DNA of 64,000 nucleotides from Pseudomonas chlororaphis (GCA_001023535.1 CP011020.1:5852348-5916347); one strand, 5' to 3'; counted from the stretch's first letter, positions 28,386 to 38,572 are shown. Notes: generated by a model from the letters alone, not told the origin. Numbers and translations are program-made.

Positions 28386-29669
28386 TTAGGCGTCCGGCGC
28401 GGCCTTGGCAGCCGGCTCACTGTTTTCGTAGATATACAGTGGCTTGGACTTGCCTTCTATGACGCTTTCATCGATCACGACTTTACTCACCTCAGACTGC
28501 GAGGGGATTTCATACATCGTGTCGAGCAAGACACCCTCGAGGATCGAACGCAACCCACGGGCACCGGTCTTGCGTTCCAGGGCACGTCGGGCGACCGATT
28601 TCAGCGCGTCGGAACGGAACTCCAGGTCTACACCTTCCATTTCGAACAGCTTGGCGTATTGCTTGGTCAGGGCATTCTTCGGCTCGGTCAGAATCTGCAT
28701 CAACGCCGCTTCATCCAACTCGTCCAGTGTCGCCAGGACCGGCAGACGACCGACGAATTCCGGGATCAGGCCGAATTTGACCAAATCGTCAGGCTCGACT
28801 TCACGCAGGGATTCACCGACTTTCTTGCCCTCTTCCTTGCTGCGCACTTCGGCGTTGAAACCGATGCCGCCGCGGGTGGAGCGGTTCTGGATGACCTTTT
28901 CCAGCCCAGAGAACGCGCCGCCGCAGATGAACAGGATGTTACGGGTGTCGACCTGCAGGAATTCCTGCTGCGGATGCTTGCGACCACCTTGGGGCGGTAC
29001 GGAAGCGACCGTGCCTTCGATCAACTTGAGCAAGGCCTGTTGCACGCCCTCGCCGGAAACATCCCGGGTGATGGACGGGTTGTCGGACTTGCGGGAAATC
29101 TTGTCGATTTCATCGATGTAGACGATGCCCATCTGGGCCTTTTCCACATCGTAGTCACACTTTTGCAGCAACTTCTGAATGATGTTCTCGACATCCTCGC
29201 CAACATAACCCGCTTCGGTCAGCGTGGTTGCGTCAGCAATGGTGAACGGAACGTTCAGCAAGCGGGCCAGGGTTTCGGCAAGCAGGGTCTTACCCGAGCC
29301 TGTCGGGCCGATCAGCAGGATGTTGCTCTTGCCGAGTTCGACCTCGTCATTCTTCTTGTCACGCTGGTTCAGGCGCTTGTAGTGGTTGTACACCGCTACG
29401 GCCAGTACCTTTTTGGCACGCTCCTGACCAATCACATACTGATCAAGGATGCCGCTGATTTCTTTAGGCGAAGGCAATTTATGCGCGCTGCTTTCGGCCT
29501 GGGCTTCCTGCACCTCCTCGCGGATGATGTCATTGCACAGGTCGACGCACTCGTCGCAAATGAAGACCGAGGGGCCGGCAATCAATTTGCGTACTTCATG
29601 CTGGCTTTTGCCACAGAAGGAGCAATAAAGCAGTTTGCCGTTGTCCTCGCCGTTGCGGGTGTCAGTCAT
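28386..29669 (-). CDS. clpX: ATP-dependent Clp protease ATP-binding subunit ClpX
   Basis: 427 residues from the ATG at 29669, exactly the family length; the open frame extends 11 codons upstream without support. An N-terminal C4 zinc-binding domain has Cys 16, 19, 38 and 41 (YCSFCGK, ICDEC). The AAA+ core has GPTGSGKT, Walker B YIDEIDK and pore-loop/sensor segments, and an IGF-type loop region contacts ClpP. It unfolds tagged proteins and feeds them to ClpP, encoded just upstream in the same direction. Confidence 0.98.
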   Translation of the reverse strand: MTDTRNGEDNGKLLYCSFCGKSQHEVRKLIAGPSVFICDECVDLCNDIIREEVQEAQAESSAHKLPSPKEISGILDQYVIGQERAKKVLAVAVYNHYKRLNQRDKKNDEVELGKSNILLIGPTGSGKTLLAETLARLLNVPFTIADATTLTEAGYVGEDVENIIQKLLQKCDYDVEKAQMGIVYIDEIDKISRKSDNPSITRDVSGEGVQQALLKLIEGTVASVPPQGGRKHPQQEFLQVDTRNILFICGGAFSGLEKVIQNRSTRGGIGFNAEVRSKEEGKKVGESLREVEPDDLVKFGLIPEFVGRLPVLATLDELDEAALMQILTEPKNALTKQYAKLFEMEGVDLEFRSDALKSVARRALERKTGARGLRSILEGVLLDTMYEIPSQSEVSKVVIDESVIEGKSKPLYIYENSEPAAKAAPDA

Positions 29670-29717
29670 TCGATCGATCCAAATCCGATAGGCTTGCAAC
29701 ACAAGATGAAGGCAATT

Positions 29718-29737
29718 GCGGGCTTTTTCAAGCCCGC
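29718..29737. terminator. Hairpin in the clpP-clpX gap
   Basis: GCGGGCTT and AAGCCCGC pair around TTTC, 39 bases after the clpP stop and before clpX. There is no good T tract on the minus-strand exit, so partial read-through into clpX is likely. Confidence 0.55.
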
Positions 29738-29776
29738 AGGCGGCCGGTCATCCCAACCACCTGCATTTTGAGCGGC

Positions 29777-30418
29777 TTAGGCAGGCATTTGACGCTTGTT
29801 GATCACCGAGTCGATCAGGCCGTACTCGGCGGCACGCTCGGCGCTCATGAAGTTGTCACGCTCGGTGTCACGCTCAATGGTTTCGAGGCTTTGGCCGGTG
29901 TGATGGGCCAGCAGCGAATTCAGGCGCGAACGGATGTGGAGGATTTCCTTGGCATGGATGTCGATGTCCGACGCCTGGCCCTGGAAACCGCCCAATGGCT
30001 GGTGAATCATCATGCGCGAGTTCGGCAGGCAGTGACGCTTGCCCGCTGCGCCACCGGCGAGCAGGAACGCGCCCATGCTGCAGGCCTGGCCGATGCAGAT
30101 GGTGGAAACGTCCGGCTTGATGAACTGCATGGTGTCGTAGATCGACATACCCGCCGTCACCGACCCGCCAGGCGAGTTGATGTAGAGATGGATATCCTTG
30201 TCCGGGTTTTCCGCTTCAAGGAACAGCAGTTGCGCCGCGACCAGGTTGGCCATGTAGTCTTCAACGGGGCCGATCAGGAAAATGACGCGTTCCTTGAGCA
30301 GGCGCGAGTAGATGTCATAGGCACGTTCGCCACGGGCGGACTGCTCGATAACCATCGGGACCAGGCCGCCTGCGGCTTGGATGTCAGAGCTCTGCTGATA
30401 AAAAGAATTGCGGGACAT
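29777..30418 (-). CDS. clpP: ATP-dependent Clp protease proteolytic subunit ClpP
   Basis: 213 residues with a short propeptide. The serine-protease triad is intact: Ser114 in [11 protein letters not shown], His139 in MMIHQPLGG and Asp188 in RDTERDN. Fourteen subunits form the barrel that degrades substrates unfolded by ClpX. It lies between tig and clpX in the conserved order tig-clpP-clpX-lon. A hairpin separates it from tig. Confidence 0.98.
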   Translation of the reverse strand: MSRNSFYQQSSDIQAAGGLVPMVIEQSARGERAYDIYSRLLKERVIFLIGPVEDYMANLVAAQLLFLEAENPDKDIHLYINSPGGSVTAGMSIYDTMQFIKPDVSTICIGQACSMGAFLLAGGAAGKRHCLPNSRMMIHQPLGGFQGQASDIDIHAKEILHIRSRLNSLLAHHTGQSLETIERDTERDNFMSAERAAEYGLIDSVINKRQMPA

Positions 30419-30457
30419 GTCTCGCAGTCACTCCCAAATAGTTATGTCTTGAATACG

Positions 30458-30485
30458 CATAAGCCAGCACGAAGGCTGGCTTATG
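30458..30485 (-). terminator. Hairpin between tig and clpP
   Basis: CATAAGCCAGC and GCTGGCTTATG form an 11-base stem around a 6-base loop, 26 bases after the tig stop. It lacks a strong T run, so it may attenuate rather than fully stop transcription into clpP. Confidence 0.6.
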
Positions 30486-30510
30486 GTGTGTATTTCCTAC
30501 CGCAAAACAA

Positions 30511-31821
30511 TCAATCGGCTTGTGGAGCTTCCACCGGCTTGACCGCTTCTTCGTAAGAGACCGCTTTATCGGTCACGCTAGCTTTCTGCAGAACAGTATC
30601 CACAACTTGTTCTTCCAGCACAACCGAACGGACTTCGTTCAGTTGCTGCTCGTTCTTGTAGTACCAGGACACGACTTGCTCAGGCTCCTGATAAGCCGAG
30701 GCCATTTCCTGGATCAGCTCGCGAACGCGGGTTTCGTCAGGCTTGAGTTCGAACTGCTTGACCACTTCGGCAACGATCAGGCCCAGCACGACGCGGCGCT
30801 TGGCCTGCTCTTCGAACAGCTCGGCCGGCAGTTGGTCCGGCTTGATGTTGCCGCCGAACTGCTGGACGGCCTGCACGCGCAGACGGTTCACTTCGTTGTC
30901 CAGCAGAGCCTTTGGCACTTCGATCGGGTTGGAGGCCAGCAGACCGTCCATGACCTGGTTCTTGACCTTGGACTTGATGGCCTGGCGCAGCTCACGCTCC
31001 ATGTTCTTGCGAACTTCGGCGCGGAAACCGTCAAGGCCGGTTTCCTTGATACCGAACTGGGCGAAGAACTCTTCATTCAGCTCAGGCAGCTTCGGCTCGG
31101 AAACGCTGTTGACGGTCACGGTGAACTCGGCGGCCTTGCCGGCCAGGTCCAGGTTCTGGTAGTCCTCTGGGAAGGTCACGTTCAGCACGCGCTCTTCACC
31201 CGCCTTCGCACCGACCAGGCCATCTTCGAAGCCTGGGATCATGCGACCGGAGCCCAGCACCAGCTGGGTGGCCTTGGCGGAGCCGCCGGCGAAGACTTCA
31301 CCGTCGACCTTGCCAACGAAATCGATGTTCAGCTGGTCTTCGTTCTGGGCAGCACGATCGGCCACTTCGAAACGGGTGTTCTGCTTGCGCAGGATGTCCA
31401 GCATCTTGTCCAGGTCGGCATCCGACACATCGGCGCTCAGACGCTCGACGGCAATGGAGTCGAAACCGGCAACGGTGAACTCCGGGAACACTTCGAACGT
31501 TGCAACGAACTCCAGGTCCTTGCCCTTTTCCAGCACTTTAGGCTCGACGGACGGCGCGCCGGCCGGATTCAGCTTCTGCTCGACCACCGCTTCGTAGAAA
31601 GAAGACTGGATCACGTCGCCCACCGCTTCCTGGCGTGCATCAGCTTCGTAACGCTGACGGATCACGCTCATCGGCACTTTGCCTGGGCGGAAACCTGGGA
31701 TTTTGGCCTTTTGGGCAGTCTGCTGCAGACGCTTGTTGACCTGAGTCTCGATGCGCTCAGCCGGCACGGTGATGCTCATGCGGCGCTCAAGAGCAGAAGT
31801 ATTTTCAACAGAAACTTGCAT
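30511..31821 (-). CDS. tig: Trigger factor (ribosome-associated chaperone)
   Basis: 436 residues from [15 protein letters not shown] (ATG at 31821). The N-terminal ribosome-binding domain contains [17 protein letters not shown]. The central FKBP-type prolyl-isomerase domain lies at ~150-245 ([20 protein letters not shown]), with the helical C-terminal chaperone arms after it. It binds at the ribosome exit tunnel and shields nascent chains. It starts the quality-control block and is preceded by a 420-base gap to the tRNA genes. Confidence 0.98.
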   Translation of the reverse strand: MQVSVENTSALERRMSITVPAERIETQVNKRLQQTAQKAKIPGFRPGKVPMSVIRQRYEADARQEAVGDVIQSSFYEAVVEQKLNPAGAPSVEPKVLEKGKDLEFVATFEVFPEFTVAGFDSIAVERLSADVSDADLDKMLDILRKQNTRFEVADRAAQNEDQLNIDFVGKVDGEVFAGGSAKATQLVLGSGRMIPGFEDGLVGAKAGEERVLNVTFPEDYQNLDLAGKAAEFTVTVNSVSEPKLPELNEEFFAQFGIKETGLDGFRAEVRKNMERELRQAIKSKVKNQVMDGLLASNPIEVPKALLDNEVNRLRVQAVQQFGGNIKPDQLPAELFEEQAKRRVVLGLIVAEVVKQFELKPDETRVRELIQEMASAYQEPEQVVSWYYKNEQQLNEVRSVVLEEQVVDTVLQKASVTDKAVSYEEAVKPVEAPQAD

Positions 31822-32183
31822 GGATATTCCTCGTTGCACAGACGTTGGCCGGGCGTTTCCGACCCCAGAATCAAGGGCATGCATTCTAGTAGGTCAAACT
31901 CAAGAAGTCACCCTACTGAAAACGGGTAGGAAACAGGCGCCGAATTTAGGAGCGGGGCAAACGGTGATGCCTCGCACGAATTACAAATACAGCTGATCAG
32001 CCAAAGGCTCTGCACCAACGCTTCCTTTATATAGAAGCGCAGGCTCGACACACGCGACACCCGGCCCCACGAGGAGACCAACGGGCATCCTGCGCATCAT
32101 CACGAAACACAATCGTGACCAACCTCCCCCTGCACACCACCCGAAAACGGCGCCAGCGGACAGGCACAGAAGCCCCGAAAACA
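31822..32183. other. Upstream region of tig
   Basis: About 360 bases without a supported gene. It should hold the tig promoter; the short frames here have no ribosome site and no protein-like composition. I see no repeat or riboswitch fold. Confidence 0.5.
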
Positions 32184-32220
32184 AAAACGGCGCAGCCCTT
32201 TTCAGGTACTGCGCCGTTTT
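32184..32220 (-). terminator. Terminator of the tRNA cluster
   Basis: AAAACGGCGCAG and CTGCGCCGTTTT form a 12-base stem. The minus-strand exit runs into CGTTTTTGTTTT, and the hairpin lies 23 bases after tRNA-Leu. Confidence 0.9.
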
Positions 32221-32243
32221 CTGCTATTAAATAGCGACTTGTA

Positions 32244-32328
32244 TGGTGCGGACGGAGAGACTCGAACTCTCACACCTTGCGGCGCTGGAACCTAAATCCA
32301 GTGTGTCTACCAATTCCACCACATCCGC
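32244..32328 (-). tRNA. tRNA-Leu (UAG)
   Basis: 85 nt including encoded CCA. The acceptor stem is GCGGATG/CGTCCGC, and the anticodon stem CTGGA/TCCAG encloses a TTTAGGT loop giving anticodon TAG. A long variable arm follows, as expected for leucine, and GAGTTCGAGTCTC is a normal T arm. Confidence 0.95.
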
Positions 32329-32346
32329 GTATCAAGCTTTTAAAGC

Positions 32347-32378
32347 AAAGGCGCCAGATGATTGCATCTGGCGCCTTT
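32347..32378 (-). terminator. Hairpin between tRNA-His and tRNA-Leu
   Basis: A perfect 14-base stem, AAAGGCGCCAGATG with CATCTGGCGCCTTT, around an ATTG loop. It lies 9 bases after tRNA-His on the minus strand and could terminate or serve as a processing stem. Confidence 0.7.
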
Positions 32379-32386
32379 CTAGAATA

Positions 32387-32462
32387 TGGGGTGGACGATG
32401 GGGATCGAACCCACGACAACGGGAGTCACAATCCCGTGCTCTACCAACTGAGCTACGCCCAC
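32387..32462 (-). tRNA. tRNA-His (GUG)
   Basis: 76 nt with encoded CCA. The anticodon loop TTGTGAC gives GTG, and GGGTTCGATCCCC forms the T arm. It lies 41 bases downstream of tRNA-Arg in the same direction. Confidence 0.95.
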
Positions 32463-32503
32463 CATATTGCCTTGTTGCGTTACTTGTGCCAAAGCTGCCT
32501 AAA

Positions 32504-32580
32504 TGGCGCACCCGGCAGGACTCGAACCTGCGACCATCCGCTTAGAAGGCGGATGCTCTATCCAGCTGAGCTACGGGCGC
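32504..32580 (-). tRNA. tRNA-Arg (UCU)
   Basis: 77 nt with encoded CCA. The acceptor is GCGCCCG/CGGGTGC, the anticodon loop CTTCTAA gives TCT, and CAGGTTCGAGTCCTG is a normal T arm. It is the first gene of the Arg-His-Leu cluster; the AT-rich stretch upstream (to 32760) should hold its promoter. Confidence 0.95.
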
Positions 32581-32861
32581 CTTTTTAATCTGTATTCTTG
32601 GACGATTACAAACTAAGTGCTTTCAGCTTTACCGAGTTGAAACAACCAACTCTGCGCCGCCTTCTTAACCAGTGCTAGGCTGTGCCCGACAAGTGCGACG
32701 AATGTTATAGACGGCCTGATAGGTCGTCAACTCTTTTTTAAAAAAAATTCATTTAATTAAAGGGGTTAGGGGAATTTGCAGACCAAGCGCCTTTGCCCTC
32801 ACGTCCCGGCATGCGAGAATGCGTTCTCTTTTTTTCCCCTCTCGATGGTTAACCACGCGCA

Positions 32862-33716
32862 ATGACTGCACAACTTATCGACGGCAAATCGATCGCCGCC
32901 AGCCTGCGCCAGCAGATCGCCCAACGAGTCACCGAGCGCCGCCAGCAAGGCCTGCGCACGCCCGGCCTTGCGGTGATCCTGGTCGGCAGCGATCCTGCCT
33001 CTCAGGTTTATGTCTCGCACAAGCGTAAAGACTGTGAAGAGGTCGGCTTCCTTTCCCAGGCCTACGACCTGCCTTCCGAAACCACTCAGCAAGCGTTGGC
33101 CGATCTGATCGACCGCTTGAACGAAGACCCGAACATCGACGGCGTGCTGCTCCAGTTGCCACTGCCTGAGCACCTCGACGCCTCCCGGCTGCTGGAACGC
33201 ATCCGTCCGGACAAGGACGTCGACGGCTTCCATCCTTATAACGTCGGCCGCCTGGCCCAACGCATCCCACTGCTGCGCCCCTGCACCCCCAAGGGAATCA
33301 TGACGTTGCTGGAAAGCACCGGCGTGGATCTCTACGGCCTCGACGCCGTGGTGGTGGGCGCCTCCAACATCGTTGGCCGGCCGATGGCCATGGAACTGCT
33401 GCTGGCCGGCTGCACCGTCACCGTGACCCATCGCTTCACCAAGGACCTGGCCGGCCACGTCGGCCGTGCCGACCTGGTAGTGGTCGCCGCCGGCAAGCCT
33501 GGCCTGGTGAAGGGTGAGTGGATCAGGGAAGGGGCCATCGTCATCGACGTGGGCATCAACCGCCAGGAAGACGGCAAACTGGTAGGCGACGTGGTCTACG
33601 AGACCGCCCTGCCCCGCGCCGGCTGGATCACGCCAGTGCCCGGCGGTGTTGGCCCGATGACCCGCGCCTGCCTGCTGGAAAACACGTTGTACGCGGCAGA
33701 AACCCTGCACAGCTGA
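32862..33716 (+). CDS. folD: Bifunctional methylene-THF dehydrogenase / methenyl-THF cyclohydrolase
   Basis: 284 residues, the normal length. The active-site tyrosine and lysine lie in [16 protein letters not shown] (Tyr50, Lys54), the signature [12 protein letters not shown] follows, and the Rossmann NADP site is [14 protein letters not shown]. It interconverts methylene-, methenyl- and formyl-tetrahydrofolate in cytoplasmic one-carbon metabolism. It is transcribed away from the tRNA cluster and stands alone. Confidence 0.98.
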   Translation: MTAQLIDGKSIAASLRQQIAQRVTERRQQGLRTPGLAVILVGSDPASQVYVSHKRKDCEEVGFLSQAYDLPSETTQQALADLIDRLNEDPNIDGVLLQLPLPEHLDASRLLERIRPDKDVDGFHPYNVGRLAQRIPLLRPCTPKGIMTLLESTGVDLYGLDAVVVGASNIVGRPMAMELLLAGCTVTVTHRFTKDLAGHVGRADLVVVAAGKPGLVKGEWIREGAIVIDVGINRQEDGKLVGDVVYETALPRAGWITPVPGGVGPMTRACLLENTLYAAETLHS

Positions 33717-33732
33717 TACACGTTAAAAAAAC

Positions 33733-33823
33733 CTGTGGGAGCGAGCTTGCTCGCGATAGCGGTGTGTCAGTCAACTGGATGTTGGCTGGTCCATCGCTAT
33801 CGCGAGCAAGCTCGCTCCCACAG
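33733..33823. repeat. REP doublet (REPIN) 4
   Basis: CTGTGGGAGCGAGCTTGCTC on the left and its near-perfect inverse GAGCAAGCTCGCTCCCACAG on the right bracket a 30-base variable centre, in the 308-base gap between folD and pbpG. Confidence 0.85.
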
Positions 33824-34024
33824 ATGTTTCTGGCGACGGATTTTGCCGCCAAATTACATATTTTTCAGATTCGTTTCGCCAAAATCCCCCTCCATGAAAC
33901 TTTATTTATTCACAAGCCTCGGCGATACAGGCATGTAGCGCTGCTGTCGCCCATACTCCTAAAATGCGACGGTTTTTTAAAGCCGTTACTCAACGGCACC
34001 TTCAACTCCATCGAGTCTACTCGC

Positions 34025-34963
34025 GTGAAAATCCGTCTTTCGATCCTCAGCCTGCTCTTCGCTTTCACAGGCACCTTTATCACGCACACTGCCAGCGCAC
34101 AGGAAACGATCGCGGCCCCACGGGACACCACCAAGCTGCAAGTTGCCTCGGGCAGCGCGCTGCTGCTGGACCTGCAGACGGACAAGGTGGTCTATTCGAA
34201 TAACCCGGACGTGGTGGTCCCCATCGCATCGGTGACCAAGTTGATGACCGGCCTGATCGTGCTGGACGCCAAACAGAACCTCGACGAATACATTTCCATC
34301 ACCATCGCCAACACCCCGGAAATGAAAGGGGTGTTTTCCCGGGTCAAGCTCAACAGCGAACTGTCGCGCCGGGACGTCCTGCTGATCGCCCTGATGTCAT
34401 CGGAAAACCGCGCCGCCGCCAGCCTCGCCCACCATTACCCGGGCGGCTACGCCGCGTTCATCGCCGCCATGAACGCCAAGGCGAAGGCCCTGGGCATGAC
34501 CAGCACCCACTACGTGGAACCCACGGGCCTGTCGATCCACAACGTTTCCACCGCGCGCGACCTGACCAAGTTGCTGATCACCGCGCGCAAGTACCCGCTG
34601 CTGAGTGAACTGAGCACCACCAAGGAAAAGACCGTTACCTTCCGCAAGCCCGTCTATAGCCTCGGTTTTCGCAACACCGACCATTTGGTCCACAAGGCCA
34701 ACTGGGATATTCAACTGACCAAGACAGGCTTCACCAACGAAGCCGGCCATTGCCTGGTGCTGGTCACGAAAATGGGTAATCGGCCAATGGCGCTGGTGAT
34801 CCTCGATGCGTTTGGCAAGTACACGCACTTCGCCGACGCCAGTCGGATTCGCAGTTGGGTGGAAACCGGCAAAAGTGCGAGCGTGCCGGCGGTGGCGCTT
34901 CAATACAAGGCCGCCAAGAACCTAAAGAGCCGCCAGACCGGCGTGGTAGAAGCGTCCAAGTAA
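34025..34963 (+). CDS. pbpG: D-alanyl-D-alanine endopeptidase (penicillin-binding protein 7)
   Basis: 312 residues from the GTG at 34025, chosen because it opens a signal peptide ([12 protein letters not shown] to ASAQ, cleavage near residue 26). The S11 peptidase motifs are complete: SVTK at 69-72, SEN at 126-128 and KTG at 233-235. It cuts cross-links of peptidoglycan in the periplasm during wall remodelling. It stands as a single gene downstream of a REP doublet. Confidence 0.93.
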   Translation: MKIRLSILSLLFAFTGTFITHTASAQETIAAPRDTTKLQVASGSALLLDLQTDKVVYSNNPDVVVPIASVTKLMTGLIVLDAKQNLDEYISITIANTPEMKGVFSRVKLNSELSRRDVLLIALMSSENRAAASLAHHYPGGYAAFIAAMNAKAKALGMTSTHYVEPTGLSIHNVSTARDLTKLLITARKYPLLSELSTTKEKTVTFRKPVYSLGFRNTDHLVHKANWDIQLTKTGFTNEAGHCLVLVTKMGNRPMALVILDAFGKYTHFADASRIRSWVETGKSASVPAVALQYKAAKNLKSRQTGVVEASK

Positions 34964-35045
34964 TCTGTCCACGCCAGCCTGGACCCGTGGCGAGGGAGGC
35001 TTCAAACAGCCCGGCGCAAGCCAACCCTTGCCACGACCTGCCGGT

Positions 35046-35246
35046 TCAGGGTTTCAGATCGCCCAATGGATCGTAGGCCCGGGATTGCGCCTTATCCTGC
35101 TTTTCCTTGTCCAGCGGCGCCTTGGCCGGGCCGACCGGATCGACCTGAGGATCATCGAGGTCTGGCGAATCCGGGTCGAAACCCAGGTCATCACCGGACG
35201 AATGATCTGACGAATGTGGGCCCGTAGGTGTTTTCGACTGTGCCAT
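35046..35246 (-). CDS. Small acidic, proline- and aspartate-rich protein (possibly DUF6021)
   Basis: 66 residues with many Asp, Pro, Ser and Gly (DDLGFDPDSPDLDDPQVDPV), predicted disordered and soluble. An excellent ribosome site, GAGGAGG, precedes the ATG. I have seen comparable small Pseudomonas proteins grouped as DUF6021, but I assign that only tentatively. No partner gene is suggested by the neighbours. Function unknown. Confidence 0.7.
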   Translation of the reverse strand: MAQSKTPTGPHSSDHSSGDDLGFDPDSPDLDDPQVDPVGPAKAPLDKEKQDKAQSRAYDPLGDLKP

Positions 35247-35345
35247 CGCTGCCTCCTCAAATCATGGCCGGGAACGTCCCGACCCTGACGGTAAGAGCCT
35301 CAGGCGTGCCGGGTCGTGCCCGGCAAGTGACGAACGGGGCCGCCA

Positions 35346-36023
35346 TCAATGTGCGGCATTCAGCGTCTGGGTGGCCCGTGCAGCGGCTTGTTCCTGCCCT
35401 GCCCCGGCCAACTCCTGCGCGGCCTTCAACCAGCGCTGGGCGTCGACATTGGCCGGAAGCTGGGTCGGCCGCTGCACCAGCACCGCCCAGGCGCCTGCGT
35501 TCTGGTAGTCCGATTCGAAAGCGCCGAAGCTCATCGTTTCACGGCGATTCATGCCGGATCGCAACAGGACCGTCTGCTTCTGACGGTTGTAGCCGGCCAG
35601 GATCCCATACCGTAGCTCAGGCCAGAACGGTGTACCCGCGTTATAGCGCACCAGGACCGGGTAGCCGGCGGCGACCTGTTCCAGCAACGCAGGCAACTGG
35701 GCACGCAGTGGATACACCACGAATCCGTACTGGCGCACCAGGGTTTGCATGTTCTGCTGCAAATCAGCCTCGCCGCCCGGCAGATGCAAGGGTTTTTCCA
35801 GCAACCCAGGCGTGATCACCGTGCCTTGGAACGTCAACAGCGCCGCCAGGGATTGCGGCGCGCCCTGATACATCTCGCCTCGGTAAAACGGCACGCTGTT
35901 GAGCTCCACCCGCTCAGGCAGGCTCCGGATCCGGGGCGACACATCGCTCGCGCAACCCGCGAGGGTAGCCAGGCAAGCCGTCGCCAGGACCAGTGATCGA
36001 AAAGAGGGAATGAGCGGCAACAT
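35346..36023 (-). CDS. C39-family peptidase-like lipoprotein, catalytic residues apparently lost
   Basis: 225 residues from the ATG at 36023. The lipobox ATLAGCAS puts the lipidated cysteine at residue 24. A C39 papain-like domain follows, but where active members read about YQCGP, this protein has YQGAP (51-55). Where the catalytic histidine should precede the hydrophobic strand (HY-VVVxGY), it has RYGILAGYN. The C-terminus (~190-225) is an alanine-rich helical tail. It is therefore probably a non-catalytic envelope protein, perhaps peptide-binding. Upstream neighbours are a small acidic protein and a small membrane protein. Confidence 0.75.
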   Translation of the reverse strand: MLPLIPSFRSLVLATACLATLAGCASDVSPRIRSLPERVELNSVPFYRGEMYQGAPQSLAALLTFQGTVITPGLLEKPLHLPGGEADLQQNMQTLVRQYGFVVYPLRAQLPALLEQVAAGYPVLVRYNAGTPFWPELRYGILAGYNRQKQTVLLRSGMNRRETMSFGAFESDYQNAGAWAVLVQRPTQLPANVDAQRWLKAAQELAGAGQEQAAARATQTLNAAH

Positions 36024-36246
36024 GAAGACTCTCTTGTTCAGGCACCCGACGTTAGAGCCGGGCTGGGGCTGTCGATCATAAAGCGCCCATGGGCCAGGGT
36101 ATAGCCTTAAACAGCAGTCCCCATGGCTGGATAGAACGAACCGGTCCGTTCTGGCCGCCACCGATCGACTGCCTGAAACACTGCATGGACTAGACTGTCC
36201 ATTGAACTGAGTGCGTTGTCCCGGAACGGGATCAAAGGAGGCACAG

Positions 36247-36411
36247 ATGAGCCTGACGACGACAATTCTGATGCTGATATTTGGCTGGCTGAGTGTGGCG
36301 ACCGCCATGTTGTGGGGTGTGCTTCGCATCGCTCGACGCCACCATCACGCGCCGTCCGTCCAACCGAAAAAAACCGCAGGACCCGCCCGGCGCCACGCTG
36401 CGGCACATTGA
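36247..36411 (+). CDS. 54-residue single-pass membrane protein
   Basis: A hydrophobic N-terminal helix (residues ~4-27) is followed by a basic His/Lys/Arg-rich tail (RIARRHHHAPSVQPKK). AAAGGAGG sits 6 bases before the ATG, a near-ideal ribosome site, which is the main reason to accept the gene. No family is recognised. Confidence 0.6.
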   Translation: MSLTTTILMLIFGWLSVATAMLWGVLRIARRHHHAPSVQPKKTAGPARRHAAAH

Positions 36412-36461
36412 CGTTTCTTTCCCATACATCGCGATCACGCCCACGCAGAGGTGGAAACGAG

Positions 36462-36485
36462 CCGCCCGGACCTGAGTCCGGGCGG
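36462..36485. terminator. Terminator between convergent genes
   Basis: CCGCCCGGAC and GTCCGGGCGG form a perfect 10-base stem around CTGA, 17 bases before the TerC stop on the minus strand. It can serve both convergent genes. Confidence 0.75.
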
Positions 36486-36502
36486 TTTGCATGCGCCTGG
36501 AA

Positions 36503-37261
36503 TCAGGCGTTGTCGGTCAAGGTCTTATGCGCCCTCTGCTTGGCGCGGCGGGACATCATGTTCAACACTTCGATGGCGGCCGAGAAAGCCATGGCGGCGT
36601 AGATGTAGCCTTTAGGCACATGGGCACCAAAACCTTCGGCGATCAGCGTCATGCCGATCATGATCAGGAAGCCCAGGGCCAACATGACCACCGTCGGGTT
36701 GTCATTGATGAACTTGGCGAGCGGTTCAGCCGCCAGCAGCATCACCAGCACCGAAACCACGACGGCGATGATCATGATCGGCAGATGCTCGGTCATGCCC
36801 ACGGCAGTGATGATGCTGTCGATGGAGAACACCAGGTCCAGCATCAGGATCTGACCGATCGCGGCAGCAAAACCCAGGGTCACACCGGACGACGCGGTCT
36901 TGGGATCATGGGGCGCCGGGTCCATGCTGTGATGGATTTCGGTGGTGGCTTTCCACAACAGGAACAGGCCACCGGCGATCAGGATCATGTCTTTCCAGGA
37001 GAACGCCTGGCCCAGGATCTCAATGACAGGTTCGGTCAATTGCACAATGAAGGCGATGGTGCTCAACAGGCCCAGGCGCAGGATCAGCGCCATGCCGATA
37101 CCGATTCGCCGTGCCTTGGTACGGTGCTGCACAGGCAGCTTGTTGGTCAGGATCGAAATGAAGATCAGGTTATCGATGCCGAGCACGATCTCCATCACGA
37201 CCAATGTTGCCAAGGCGATCCACGCGGTGGGGCTGGCGGCGAGCTGTAAAAGATAATCCAT
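36503..37261 (-). CDS. TerC-family integral membrane protein
   Basis: 252 residues with about seven membrane helices and the acidic motifs of TerC proteins ([15 protein letters not shown] in helix 2, [14 protein letters not shown] in a later helix). Members such as TerC, Alx and YgdQ are linked to tellurite resistance or manganese export and to metalation of exported proteins. It is 25 bases downstream of a small lipoprotein gene in the same direction, likely one transcript. No manganese riboswitch is visible in that short gap. Confidence 0.92.
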   Translation of the reverse strand: MDYLLQLAASPTAWIALATLVVMEIVLGIDNLIFISILTNKLPVQHRTKARRIGIGMALILRLGLLSTIAFIVQLTEPVIEILGQAFSWKDMILIAGGLFLLWKATTEIHHSMDPAPHDPKTASSGVTLGFAAAIGQILMLDLVFSIDSIITAVGMTEHLPIMIIAVVVSVLVMLLAAEPLAKFINDNPTVVMLALGFLIMIGMTLIAEGFGAHVPKGYIYAAMAFSAAIEVLNMMSRRAKQRAHKTLTDNA

Positions 37262-37286
37262 GAGTCAGTCCTGGCTGATGTGCGGG

Positions 37287-37538
37287 TTAAAGGGTCTTGG
37301 TCGAGGTTTCGGGTTCTTCGGCGTCGTCCGCCGGCTTTTTGCCGGGGTTGATCAACCCTCCGCTGGCTTCGCTGAGGGCCTGTTCGGCGGCCTTGTGGGT
37401 ATCGTCGATGGCCTGCTTGGCCGTTTCTGCGGCCTGCCCCATCAGTTGCTGGGCGCTTTTTTCGGCTTGCTCGCAACCTGCCAGCGCCATGGAAGCTGTA
37501 ACGAGCATCGCGGCAAGACCCAAGGATTTATAGCTCAT
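37287..37538 (-). CDS. Small alanine-rich lipoprotein
   Basis: 83 residues from the ATG at 37538 (AGAGG upstream). The signal peptide ends SMALAGCEQ, so Cys22 is lipidated. The mature part is a single amphipathic alanine/lysine/glutamate helix (AAETAKQAIDDTHKAAEQAL) with an acidic tail. It resembles small envelope lipoproteins of unknown role and precedes the terC gene. It is divergent from nhaR. Confidence 0.75.
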   Translation of the reverse strand: MSYKSLGLAAMLVTASMALAGCEQAEKSAQQLMGQAAETAKQAIDDTHKAAEQALSEASGGLINPGKKPADDAEEPETSTKTL

Positions 37539-37675
37539 GAATGAATGCCTCTTTAGAAATACCAAGCGCACGAAAGGTGGCCCTCCAATGGCAGGGCATT
37601 CTAGAGACGACAACACTTCAGGAAAATTCGTATTTTTAGCGGTTATACTTCGTTTTTTACGAACTGTGTGACCCC

Positions 37676-38572
37676 ATGCTCAATTACCGACAATTGCATT
37701 ACTTCTGGGTCGTGGCAAAAACCGGCAGCATCGTGCGCGCCTGTGAACAGTTGAACCTGACACCGCAAACCATCAGCGGCCAGATCGCCCTGTTCGAACA
37801 GACCTATAACCTCAAGTTGTTTCGTCGTGTCGGGCGGCAGTTGGAACTGACCGAAGCCGGCCGCCAGACGCTCCCCTATGCCGAACACATGTTCCAGATT
37901 GGCGGGGAATTGGAGTTGATGCTGCGGGCCCAGCCCAACGAACAGCAGACGCTGTTTCGGGTGGGCGTGGCGGACGTGGTGCCCAAGTCCATCGTCTATC
38001 GCCTGCTGGCACCGACCATGGAGCTTGCCGAAGCGCTGCGTATCACCTGCCGCGAAGACAAGCTCGAACGCTTGCTGGCGGACCTGGCGATCCAGCGCTT
38101 GGACCTGGTGATTTCCGACAGCCCGATGCCAACCCACCTGGACATCAAGGGCTACAGCCAGAAGCTGGGCGAGTGCGGCATCAGTTTCTTCGCCACCGCC
38201 GCGCTGACCGAACGCTACGGGCAGGATTTCCCCCACGGCCTGCATGACGCCCCGCTGCTGATTCCCGGGCCGGAAACCGTGGTGCGCAGCCGCCTGCAAC
38301 GTTGGTTCGCCGAACAACAGATCCAGCCGCGCATCGTCGGCGAGTTCGACGACAGCGCCCTGATGCAGGCCTTCGGTCAATCAGGCAGCGGGATTTTCAT
38401 CGGCCCGAGCGTGATCGCCGAAGAGGTCAAGCGCCAGTACGGCGTCGAGGTGATCGGCCAGACCGATGCGGTCAGCGAATCTTTCTACGCCATTTCGGTG
38501 GAGCGCAAAGTCAGCCACCCGGGCATCGTCGCGATCGCCGAAGGCGCGCGGCGCGAACTGTTCAGCGCCTAG
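37676..38572 (+). CDS. nhaR: LysR-family transcriptional activator NhaR
   Basis: 298 residues. The LysR HTH occupies residues 3-60 (SIVRACEQLNLTPQTISGQI), then the co-inducer-binding domain. Its overall sequence matches NhaR, which in enterobacteria activates a Na+/H+ antiporter gene in response to sodium. No nhaA lies next to it here; its divergent neighbour is the lipoprotein/TerC pair, so the regulated gene may differ. Its stop overlaps the convergent MFS gene by four bases. Confidence 0.85.
   Translation: MLNYRQLHYFWVVAKTGSIVRACEQLNLTPQTISGQIALFEQTYNLKLFRRVGRQLELTEAGRQTLPYAEHMFQIGGELELMLRAQPNEQQTLFRVGVADVVPKSIVYRLLAPTMELAEALRITCREDKLERLLADLAIQRLDLVISDSPMPTHLDIKGYSQKLGECGISFFATAALTERYGQDFPHGLHDAPLLIPGPETVVRSRLQRWFAEQQIQPRIVGEFDDSALMQAFGQSGSGIFIGPSVIAEEVKRQYGVEVIGQTDAVSESFYAISVERKVSHPGIVAIAEGARRELFSA

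Noticed and set aside
31981..32184. 67-codon minus-strand frame upstream of tig
   Set aside because: No ribosome site, Gly/Val/Cys-rich random composition, and it runs into the tRNA terminator.
32243..32588. Open frames across the tRNA genes
   Set aside because: They overlap three clear tRNA genes and encode translated tRNA sequence only.
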